Below are positions 8,774 through 18,278 of a stretch of 64,000 nucleotides of DNA, piece by piece. Origin of the DNA: Pholiota molesta (lineage: Eukaryota > Basidiomycota > Agaricomycetes > Agaricales > Strophariaceae); the NCBI GenBank assembly GCA_014925825.1, contig JACGCK010000042.1:248001-312000 (forward strand), read 5' to 3'. Within the stretch, counting starts at the first letter, position 1. Each line of letters opens with the position of its first letter. A model generated the notes under the pieces. That model was not told the DNA's origin. It saw only the letters and a list, made by a program, of their open reading frames with translations, and did not search any database. The position numbers and the translations under genes are program-made.

Positions 8774-10929
8774 GTTTGTCTACTGCTTTTGCTGTTACCT
8801 CTGCGTCTGAATCTGCATCTACCGCCGAGCCCGATGCCGACACTGTAGCTTTCATCAGGTGTCTAGGATGGTACCATCAAATGAACTGTATGCCCGTGGT
8901 CTCGGAAACAGCATTCGGACTCCCCAAACCAGCCTTTCGACATGATAGCGTCGAGCGGTATGTCGACGCCAACCTTCAGCTTGGGTCTACAGCCGATCTG
9001 TACCACTGCACCCCTTGGGACTACCATTCAAAGATTGCAGATGGAAGCGAAGCATTTCAACTCCATGTAAGTCATTTATTAAAATTCGTTCAAATCATCC
9101 ATATAATATCTAATAATGTATTATGCTTTTAGTATGTCCGTGGCGCAAGCGCCGGGCTGGCGTCTGCTCTGCATAGACTTCGCAGCATCGCTGGACAAGT
9201 TTTTGACATCAAGCAGGACGTCTTCCGCAACCTCGAAGTCAATAAACGCTCCAGACGCTCGATGAAGACTGTTCCAGCCACTGGACCCGCCGTCGATCTC
9301 GAAAAGTCTGCGACATCCGTGGACCGTGCGAACGACCCCGCCATCCGCAAGCTTCTGGGTATTACCAGTGTCACGTCTGTGTCGAATGGCAAAAAGATCA
9401 CAACGGACGCGTATGCGGATATACCACCTGTGCTGTTTAAACCTGGGCATGAGCGCGACATGAAATATCTTTTCCAGAATCCGCAGATGTACCAGGTCTG
9501 TAATATTATGTTTAATTTTATTTCCTTCACATTATATCTGACGACCTATTACTGTGTTATACTTCGCTTACAACAGTTTGTGAGGGTAGTAATATACGGT
9601 CCAAGTAACCTCGACGCCGAGAAACCGAGTCTGCACAAGAACAATTCATACAGACATGCTGATGGAAGACCGATCGAGGCGACGAGCGGTCTGATAGCAT
9701 GGTTCGGCGTAATGGTATGTTATCCCTGAATTTAAATCGATTCATTGGTTGATCTCACTGACGGTTTCGTTCAATTTTTAGATAGAATATACCCTTTTGC
9801 CTGATCAAGAATTTGGAGCAGGAGGGATTGGAACGCATACCGGTACCGACTATCTTGAAAAACACGCGCGATATCGCCGACTTCTAATTGAGGGCCGCCA
9901 CGCCAAGAATTCTACGATCATCCGTATTTTTTGCGAGTGGAACAAGAATGTATTTCCTACAACAAAGACTGCGGACGAAGAAGAGAGCTCAGAAGATGAA
10001 GATCACATCGAAACTCAACGCAGAGCTAGGGATGGAGCTCAGCCTATTGCTGACCTCTTGTCCCAAATGTCTGAATCTGAATCCGATGCCGGCGACTCTG
10101 AATCACCCAGTTCTGAATCCGAAGGAGGTCCTGGCCGATCTGGCGACGATATTGATTCTGAATCAGATGCTCATACCGTCGACGGGGACATGACGATCAG
10201 GCTCGAAAATCTATCTCTCTCTATCACACCCCCTGGACCTAATTCACCCCTCTCTGCCCTCTCTACCCTCCCTAATTCACCTGCATCTCCTGGACCTAAT
10301 CCGACTCATTCGAATTCAATTTCGTCGGCCTCTCGAGGACCTGGACCATCTGACGGCGCCAATTGCCGTCGCCTTGTTCGCAGTAGGGACGCTGAAGTTG
10401 CCGCCGACTCGGATGGTGTTGACCATTACCATGTTTCTTCTGCTGATTTCAATGTGACTATCCCCTCGTTCTCAAGCCGTCTCAAGCCGACTTCATCTGT
10501 ATCATCCACACCATCTGAATCACGGCCGACTACTAGCCTTTCCAAATCAAAGCGCCCTGTTATCTCAGCGCGTGGGGCCGCTGTGAATCCTGATCTTTTC
10601 ATCCCTGACTCCGTCTCTGCAGCCATCCCAGCCATCGGAGGTGGTTCCTCTAAATCTGCTAGAGCACCCGTTCTGGCTTCCGCTGGATCTGGTCCTCTAA
10701 TAGATCTGGAACTTCCGAACCCGTTAATACAGTGGCGATTCAGAAGCCGTTGGAACCTCGTCGTATGTCTAATCGAAACAAGCAGATGGATATCCCGGTA
10801 GCTGATTCAACGAACCATGCTGATGTTCCTGCTTCAACTGCTGCAGCTGCAGGCAAAGCCGTCAATACTCGTGGGCGTGGAGGCAAGGGAGGGAAGTCTA
10901 AGAAGTCTGAATCTCGTCGAGGCGCTTGA
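8761..10929 (+). pseudogene. 5'-truncated multi-exon gene, uncharacterised basidiomycete protein (DUF6698-like)
   Basis: Frame-consistent exons: to 9066, 9133-9495, 9577-9714 and 9782 onward, separated by introns of 66, 81 and 67 nt, all phase 0. The conserved part reads YLFQNPQMYQ, then VRVVIYGPSNL, then GLIAWFGVM and IEYTLLPDQEF, ending with KHARYRRLLIEG. This order resembles an uncharacterised family common in Agaricomycetes (DUF6698 from memory; not verified). The C-terminal half is acidic and Ser/Pro-rich, probably disordered. The first codons lie in the LTR of element B, so the native N-terminus is lost. Near 10720 the main frame ends at 10801, while another frame continues to a basic RGRGGKGGKSKK tail ending at 10929, so one frameshift may separate the two ends. 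Confidence 0.55.
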
Positions 10930-11804
10930 TTCTGATATTTTTTGTAGTCAATTCAGATTCAGATTCATGTCGTTCAGCCATCGGTCGATGTCATCGTTTT
11001 ATTACTATTAGCTAGCTGCCAATGTCTCGCTAATATTAATATGATACATTGTGTAAAGAGTTCTGCAAAGATTTATTGCCGTCTGGTCTGAAGAATCGTG
11101 TCAATGCTTAATGATATTTCCGCATCATTGCCACTTATTAATGCGAACGCGCGCTCCGATACGCCCTTGAATCTAAATGTCATTGGTGTCTTCTAATAAA
11201 TTGGGCTGTTAATTAAACGATGCCATATTATTTAACGCGCGATTCAGAAAACTGCAGTGCTCGTCGGTTTATACTTAGACCAAATGACAGTCTAAGACCG
11301 TCAATCATTATTATTGCAATTTCCCACGTCCATTATAATAATGCGATTGCGCTGCAGCCTGCGTCGGTGTTAGGGTATCTGGTTCAGAATCAAGTTCGAC
11401 GTTGGTCCCTGTAAAAGCATTGACAATGCATGTCCTGGACCATTGACATTTAAATTGTATTATACAGCACGGAATTTAAACAATGATTCAGATTCTATTA
11501 ATAATAAGAAACAGCTGCTGTCCGACGAACGTCGTAGACTGCCTGGACCTATTGCGACTAAGGTAACGGGATCGCGGTCACGATGGTTTGGAACTTCTGC
11601 ATATTAGCAGGGCGGGTCTGCCCCCGACGGCTGGCGGCGGCGCACCGACGAAATTCTATCATTGAGACAGTATGTATGTAGGATTCAGAAAGATTATCTG
11701 AATCGTCGTCGGTATTATCATGTAATAGTTATTAAGTCTAAGCTTAGACTGGATAATAATTATTAGGCGCCGACGATTTCAAACACCTTCAAAGGAAGTA
11801 GACG
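10930..11804. other. Intergenic, no gene seen
   Basis: AT-rich, with no coding signal on either strand. It contains a perfect 16-bp palindrome AGTCTAAGCTTAGACT at 11735-11750 inside a larger imperfect fold-back (about 11708-11776), just upstream of the next promoter. Confidence 0.5.
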
Positions 11805-11811
11805 GTATAAA
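11805..11811 (+). promoter_or_regulatory. TATA box of the gene at 11984
   Basis: GTATAAA, about 180 bases before the first in-frame ATG (11984), leaving a pyrimidine-rich leader of typical fungal type. Confidence 0.45.
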
Positions 11812-11983
11812 CCTTATCATTTCGCTGCTCTTTTGCTTTCTGACAATATTACATCTTCCTCTACTCTTTTGCGCATCAAACACTTCCAAATCGCACCTCT
11901 ACTAGGCCTCATTTGCCGCTTCGCTCTACGCTTCATTTACTACTCTGCTCAGTCCTCAAATTCTCCACTAGTCAATCGTAATC

Positions 11984-13640
11984 ATGCTTCGAATTCTCTC
12001 AGCTCCATCGCTTAGACTGAGCGCTCTCATAATACGCTGCTCCTCGACGTCCCCAAATTCCGTCGACGTTCAATGTCGTCCTCGATTTCACTCTTCGTCT
12101 GGATCGACCTCGCCTTCTGAATTGCCAGCTCCCATTGCACCCAAATCGTCCTCAGCTTTCCCCGTCGCATCGTCCTACGTCAACATTATCCCTGTTTAAG
12201 GCTGGACACGAGTAGTGTCTACTTGCAGGTACCTGTGAGTCAACTCGTGGGAATACTTGCAAGTATACTGACTCGCGGATCCGGATCACTCGTTCCCACG
12301 GGTATGTCCGGATCCGAGTATGGATTTCTGGGATAGCAAATACTTGTGCAAGTACTTGTGGATATTGATATATTTAATTCTCTATGGCACTAATAATCAT
12401 ATTGCTAAATTTTATCTAATTGTGACTCTAAGAAGTATTTTACATGGTAATATCTGGGTAGTATAATTCAGAGAAGACAAAAATCGGTGGAGAAATGAGT
12501 GAGAAACAACTAAAATACTAGCCAATGCAGTGGTTGAGCGCATTTTGTAATATCTCAATCAATTCTCAGCCAAATATTATGGTCGTATGCTTGTTAAAAA
12601 GGTAGTTTAAATATCTAACTGTACGCCAATTTACGAAAGGGCGATGGCTATATTAAACGAAGCATAGGCAAAAGCGTCTTTAAAGTAGTCAAAAAGAGTA
12701 GAAAACATAGATACTACTATAGCTCAGTCAAATGTTGCTCAAATATTAAGGTCTAAATTGTATCCTGTAGATCTACATGTTTTCTATTTATGTGCAAGTT
12801 TGCAAAAGGTACGGGCGGTTAACGTTTGAACTGCAGGTAAAAGCGTTTTTAGATGCCCAAAGTACTTACTTAAATCAAATTATCAATAACGTTGTCAATT
12901 CTTATGCTAAAAATACAATCTTGGCATCGTTCGAAAGGACTCTTAGAGTTCTATAAGTCTATACAATTTATTTAGTACATGATGCTTTGCAAGTACTTGC
13001 AAGTTTACCTGTAAGTACTCATCTCTACTTGTAAGGCAACAAGTACTTGCATACTTGCCAATACTTGTGAGTAAATACTCGCGGATCCGAGTCATCCGTG
13101 GGAAACTACTTGTACGGATCCAAGTATGAGATTTTAGGACTTCAATACTCGCGAGTAAGGATCCGCGAGACTCGCGAGTATACTCGTGTCCTGCCTTATC
13201 CCTGTTGCGTCGTCTAACAACTACACCATTGCAATCCTCTCCGACAAGCCTGGTCTACTGAAGCTTAAAGACCAACTACTTTCTTCATCGCTTCGAGCGA
13301 TCCAATTCCTGCCTCAGTTAAAGCACTCTAGCGCAGAGGTCAAGGGGGCCTTTCTAGTATGGTATGTCTAATATTTAATAATTCTCAATGAGCGCCTAAA
13401 GCTAACGTGACGATATCTTGAATTCTTATTAGCGCAGGCCCACACGGCGACGATATGCATTGCACAACCCGTGTATTTCAAGGGGATCAACAAGTTGGCA
13501 TCCGAAAATACGTTGGAGGCGTTCATTTCTTCCTTGACGAGAGGAAACCTACCTACAGATGCAATCGCAATAACCTGAAGTGGACTCGAAGGATGTTCGA
13601 AAGTCAGCAGGATCTGAACTGTGTAACCATCCTCGAGTAA
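11984..13640 (+). pseudogene. Small gene of unknown function split by a hAT-like element
   Basis: The frame from ATG 11984 runs to codon GTT at 12194-12196, where a transposon (12197-13198) supplies TAA. After the element the second copy of its 8-bp target duplication continues the same frame (PVASSNNYTIAIL...). An intron at 13362-13432 (71 nt, phase 2) leads to a last exon 13433-13640 that reads CAGPHGDDMHCTTRVF and ends at TAA. The uninterrupted product would be about 190 residues with a Ser-rich N-terminus; I recognise no domain. Because the element also contributes a stop, only the first 71 residues can be made from this allele unless it excises or is spliced out. Confidence 0.6.
12197..13198. 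mobile_element. Non-autonomous hAT-like element (1002 bp)
   Basis: Terminal inverted repeats TAAGGCTGGACACGAGT and ACTCGTGTCCTGCCTTA match at 16 of 17 positions and fit the hAT terminal consensus. They are flanked by perfect 8-bp target duplications TCCCTGTT (12189-12196 and 13199-13206), the hAT signature. The element has no ORF of note. Within 250 bp of each end it repeats GGATCCG and ACTTGCAAGT-type words in opposite orientation, likely transposase-binding subterminal motifs. It interrupts a gene in frame. Confidence 0.88.
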
Positions 13641-14157
13641 ACTCAATTCTTACTTGCTTAAATCTTTCTATGTTCGCTGATAAATCTCTGAATCTTATAT
13701 TCAGTGGCACGATTCAGACTTGCGACGATAATTCAAACTCTGTATCTTCAAAATGATTTAAGCGCCGTCGCTGTTAACAAAATCGCTATCATCTCTTGAC
13801 ACTAATCGGATGTACCATAACAATACACTACCATTGACATCTTACTTGTATCATTACCACAACCCCATCTCTTTCCGGCGTTTCGATATTATCATTCTTG
13901 ATCAATTGTACAAACCATTGATGATTCAGTCATTATATTATGTTTTTAATCGGTAATAAATTGGCGTGTATATTATGTTACTATAGTTTAAAAGCCCTAA
14001 TTACATTTATTATTACTCGGACTCATTTGGATGCGACTCATGTCAACGAGCAAGGCCAGGCGCACAGGTTTGTTGAACGACAGTAAGGCTGTTACAATCA
14101 ACCCATTGAGCAGTTTCAACTGAGCTGTGCTATTAATGTTCGCTCACACTCAACAAA
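13641..14157. other. Intergenic, no gene seen
   Basis: AT-rich spacer between the split gene and a tRNA-like sequence. The only notable thing is repeated GATTCAG/TCTGAATC words also found around 11690. Confidence 0.4.
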
Positions 14158-14246
14158 AGCCTATATGGTGTAGTGGCAATCTTGTGAGCATTCAATTATG
14201 GCGTTCGCGCCTAAGCAATGGGTTTGGGGTTCGAATCCTTCTGGTA
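14158..14246 (+). other. tRNA-like sequence with A and B boxes (SINE head or tRNA relic)
   Basis: It has an A-box-like TGGTGTAGTGG (14166-14176) and a perfect B box GGTTCGAATCC (14228-14238), the two internal RNA polymerase III promoter elements of tRNA genes. The acceptor ends do not pair and the T stem is poor, so it is not a normal tRNA. A hairpin GGCG-TTCG-CGCC sits in the variable region. The same TATGGTGTAGTGG block recurs at 48944. A tRNA-derived SINE head is the best guess. Confidence 0.4.
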
Positions 14247-14387
14247 ACGTCTTTCATTAATATTCAAAGCCTGGTCATGTGACTAATAACGTTCTCTCAC
14301 AGTTTCAAGTGTTAGTCTATAATAACTAGTCGTAAGTAAGCCTGTCAAGTAAGTTAACCAGTGAAAGGTAAAGATCGTATAATCCGC

Positions 14388-14412
14388 GATGAACAGTCGA
14401 AGACTGTTCATC
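14388..14412. repeat. Perfect 11-bp hairpin
   Basis: GATGAACAGTC - GAA - GACTGTTCATC. It stands 190 bp upstream of the DIRS-like gag start, next to a longer inverted repeat (14432-14542), and may be part of the terminal structure of that element. Confidence 0.6.
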
Positions 14413-14431
14413 TAAGGATAAATTAACGTCA

Positions 14432-14542
14432 AGCGTCAGAGGAAGATTCTAGAATTGTTTGTATGCTACACGTACAAACACATCGATAAGGACAGCCAGT
14501 GAAGGCCGCTGCTCCTTGTCGCGCAGATTCTTCCTCTGACGC
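14432..14542. repeat. 18-bp inverted repeat enclosing 75 bp, 5' of the DIRS-like element
   Basis: GCGTCAGAGGAAGATTCT at the left and AGATTCTTCCTCTGACGC at the right match at 17 of 18 positions. A similar imperfect hairpin containing CAGAGGAAG lies at 46450-46525, again 60-70 bp before a gag-like ORF, so it may be a shared 5' structure of this element type. Confidence 0.55.
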
Positions 14543-14602
14543 GGAAAAAGCACCCTTTTTCCTGTCTCTCGCTTTTTTCGCCCCGTTTCACCGACAAAAC
14601 AC

Positions 14603-16132
14603 TTGAGCAAATTTTCCCATCATCCTAACTTCCTTTTTCTTCACTTTTACAAGATGAACATCAACCCCCCCGTCGAAAATCCTCCACAGCAGGAGGCTGA
14701 GCAACAGCAGCCTCAACAACAGGCTCAGCAAGAACCGTTTCTGCGCATCCGCCGTACTCACAGTACGGAGGTGATTATCCAGCTTTTGAAGAGTCTCCCT
14801 TTTATTTCTGTATTACAACGAAACAAAGAGATCGAAGCGCAGAACGCTGCCCGATCTCTCCAGCGCCTCAATCATGCCCAAAATCCGGAAACTTTTCCAG
14901 ATGACGGCTCCGAGGCAGCATCATTGATTACGCTCGATCTTGAGGATCGAGCCAGACTCAAAATTCCTTCTTTTTTTACGGCTGTACGTGAGCATGTCTA
15001 CCCCAGTCTGGCGAGATGGCTCGCGGATGAGGAGATTCTTGACAGAGAAGCGACGACGCCTCTGAAGAGAAAAGCCGGAGATGAAAGAACAAGTGTCTCG
15101 GCTGCCGAGACCGCTGCACGAAATAGACGTTGCATGGATGGATCTAAAATGGTGTCCTATGTCAGTGGGGTTCCATGGCTGCCCCGCTATCCGCAGAGCC
15201 TCTTTGATACAGAGGATTGTGTGGCAGTTCCCCTTCCTTTCTTTTTGAACAAGAATCTCCGTATTATTATCTCTGAATCTTCAACTCTGCCTACTGTAAA
15301 GTCAAACCCAAAGCCGGGGGAGACCAAAGGCATTTCTATTTTGGATGTTGACAAGCTCAAAGCCAGATTTGGCGCGGAACTGTCATTGACATTCAGCGGA
15401 TGGCAGGAAGCCGCCCAAAATATGATTTCATTTCAGCGAGAGCGAGATCTCTCGGGCGCTGAAGGTGCTCATGGTCGTTGGTATGGTGACCACTTTGATT
15501 TTTTCAATACTCAAGAACGACGTGACGAGCTGTATGATGTTTGGAAGAAAGACGAGCTTAAATTTCGTCAAGAACATTGGTCTACTTACGGAGAGTTTGT
15601 CCCACAGTGATATGAACAAGCCTTCCAAATTGTTGAAAGGCAACATGACATGAAAGATGACATGATGAAGGATGTCGCCGAACTCCTCGCATCAATGAAG
15701 ATGGCATTCTCACGCGAGTTCCAACCGTTTGGTAACAAAAACATGAACTCAGCAAATTCGAAACCTGCCCGTCACCGCCTCCCTGACTGCCCATCTTCCT
15801 CTTCATCCCAGTCCTTTCCATCAGGCAGCGGCAGATCCTCCTCGAGCGCCGACTGCCTCATATGTGGGGAGAAAGGCCACGATTCGCGCCACCACAACAA
15901 CGCCCCCACACCTCCGAAATTCAAGGACGGCAAGCCAACATGGGCCCGAAACGTCAATCGCGTCCTTGTCACCCCCGACAATCGAGTTCTGTGCATCATC
16001 TGGAACCTCAAAGGCGAATACGCCAACTGCTACCACGGGAAGGACGAACGCGCCCACCTCTGCTCTTTCTGTGGTGCCCGTGAGCACTTTGCGCACTCGT
16101 ACAAATGTTGTCCTTCCCCCTCTTCCAATTGA
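14603..16132 (+). pseudogene. Gag-like protein of the DIRS-like element, one in-frame stop
   Basis: One frame of about 509 codons is broken only by TGA at 15608-15610; the sequence on both sides is in the same frame. The start is 14603 or the second Met at 14654, which begins a Gln/Pro-rich leader. The middle (GVPWLPRYPQSLFDTEDCV; FSGWQEAAQNM) is typical of gag-like ORFs in front of fungal DIRS-like RTs. The C-terminus has two cysteine motifs: CLICGEKGHDSRHH (CCHC-type, near 15855) and LCSFCGAREHFAHSYKC (near 16060). The 3' end overlaps the RT frame, which is +1 relative to it. Confidence 0.7.
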
Positions 16133-18278
16133 ATCCTTTGACTCGCTTCCTCCCCCGCCTGAATTATCTTATATAGACCTTCTCCCTTTTGTAGTGCACC
16201 GTTCTCATTCGCAAAAAACCAGTCCCGAGCATTCCAGTCTGTACGATAGAATTATTTCCCCTTATTCCTCCACTGCATTTGCATCCTTTCTCGAAGAACA
16301 TGACTTATTGATACATTATCCTTTCTTAGTTCGTAATTTACAGTCTGGCTTCCCTATAGGGTGAATGCCCAAGCTTTCACGTACCATTATCATTCCCAAT
16401 AATCCCTCCACCATCCCTCACATGAACCTCATCTCGGAGTACTTGATCTCTGAAGTTGAAGCTGGCAGGATGTCAGGCCCGTTCTCGCGTGAGACGGCTG
16501 AAACTATCCTGCGCGGCCCATTCTTCTGCTCTCCCCTCGTCGTGGCCGTCCAACCTCAACAACCCGGCACACCCGACAAAATCCGTATCTGCCGACACCT
16601 CTCTAAAGCCACAAAATCACATCCTTCAGTCAACTCGCACATTCGCAAAGAAGACTTTCCTACGCGCTTCGACACCGCATGCATTGTTGCAGACATAGTG
16701 AGTTGAAATTCTTCAAAAAATCACTTTCCCCCACATTTTCTTTCGTCTTTATACGATCTCTTTGCGTTTCGTGCGTGAGGTCGTTTTCTGCACTGGTGCA
16801 TGCTGTCGCACATTGAGAGTATTTGTGCGCCGTGCGCGTTACTCTAGGACATTCGCATCCTTACCATATATGTCTGTTGTGCCCTGCGCTGCACCAGTGC
16901 AAATGCATGGAGGATCGTGCCTTGTGGGATGGTTTACCATCTCAAGATTGGTATGAGAGTCCATTTTGCATCTCGTCGTTGAGACGTTTGTCGTTGAGAC
17001 ATGTTTCGTCGTTGAGACCCTTTACTTGTCTGGGATCTTGTACTCCCATTGCATTCGTTGCTCATGAAAATCATTGCGCCTAGATTGCCGTTGCGCCGCT
17101 GGGCACGCAAGCCTGCACAATGGACATTGAGAAGTTCCACCGGACATGCCCTGTCATTCCCGCACACAAGCCCTGGCTCGTCGTTCAAGGTCGGCCTGGC
17201 GACTTCTTTATTGACCACGCAAACCCGTTTGGATTGGCGAGCGCCAGCAGTAATGCTGGTATGCCGGGCAATGCCACAGTCGACATCATGCGAGCTCGCG
17301 GCATCTTTCCTGTACCAAATACGAAGACGATCTCCAGCCCTTCCGCCAGCCCATGCCAATGGAAAATTCCATGAAGGCGACTTTTGTTATGACTATGACA
17401 GGGCCGAGATCCTCCGTCGTATCGCGCTGCTCTCCGTTCCGTGGCACAAAGAAAAGGGCAGCGAGTTTGCATTCATCACGACATTCATTGGATTCCTTTG
17501 GGATATTCCAGGGAGGACTGTCAGCCTGCCAGATGAAAAGCGCCTAAAGTTTCACGAGCGCGTGCGTCGATTCCTTCGAGACTTCAGTAATCACCCATGC
17601 CACCTCATTGATGTCGAAAAAATCCATGGCTCCCTTTGCCATGTCGCCTTTGTCTACCTCAATGGCCGCTCGCGCCTCCCCTCCCTTTCCAACTTCGCCT
17701 CCTCTTTCCATAATGACGAGTACCTAACCCGCTATCCAACCCACTCCATGTTAACTGAGCTGCGCTGGTGGCTCGAGAAGCTCTCACACATGGGTCTCTC
17801 GCGCCCACTCCGTCCCAAAGGTCCTTTGCATGATCTGGGAATCTTCGTTGATGCTTCTACGTCGTGGGGCATCGGGATAATCATTGGGGACGAGTGGGCT
17901 GCATTTGGCCTGTCTGCATCCTGGAAGATTGCGGGGCGTGACATTTGCTGGCTCGAGACTGTGGCTATTGAGCTTTTAGTCTATTTTCTCGAGTCAAAGG
18001 GCATCCGTGACGCCCACCTCCTCATACATTCAGACAATACCGGCACGATTGGCGCCCTGGGCAAGGGCCGCAGTGCGAACTCCCATATCAACCTTTCCGT
18101 GCGACGGACCCATCTCGTCCTCGCCGACCTAGCAATCACACCAATGACCGAATATATCGAATCTTCGGCCAACCCAGCTGACCCTATCTCGCGCGGAGAA
18201 TCAGGGCTAGTGGGAAGGCGCATCTATCCCACCTTCGAGCTCCCAGAGGAGCTGAGAGACTGTTTTATTAATGTCTAG
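15864..18278 (+). pseudogene. Reverse transcriptase-RNase H of the DIRS-like element, intron-containing
   Basis: Reads in frame from at least 15864, crosses an in-frame TGA at 16362-16364, and gives RT fingers (SGPFSRETAETILRGPFF, RICRHLSKA) to 16697. A predicted 386-nt intron 16698-17083 (GTGAGT...CCTAG, phase 0) leads to the palm (DIEKFHRTCPV, FFIDHANPFGLASAS). The catalytic motif KYEDDL at about 17320-17337 is one frame off, and the next block (FHEGDFCYDYDRAE) is off by another frame, so two single-base changes flank the active site. RNase H follows (GIFVDAST, HSDNTGTIGALGKG, NPADPISRGE) to TAG 18278. The stop overlaps the recombinase ATG by 8 bases. Confidence 0.8.
16698..17083 (+). other. 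Predicted intron in the RT gene
   Basis: Donor GTGAGT and acceptor CCTAG; removing it joins ...IVADI directly to IAVAPLGTQAC in frame. It holds a micro-repeat TCGTTGAGAC three times (about 16975-17022). An intron in a retroelement that reverse-transcribes its own RNA would be lost if the spliced RNA were the template. Confidence 0.65.

Noticed and set aside
14158..14246. Functional tRNA gene
   Set aside because: The B box is perfect but the acceptor and T stems do not pair, so it is not a normal tRNA.
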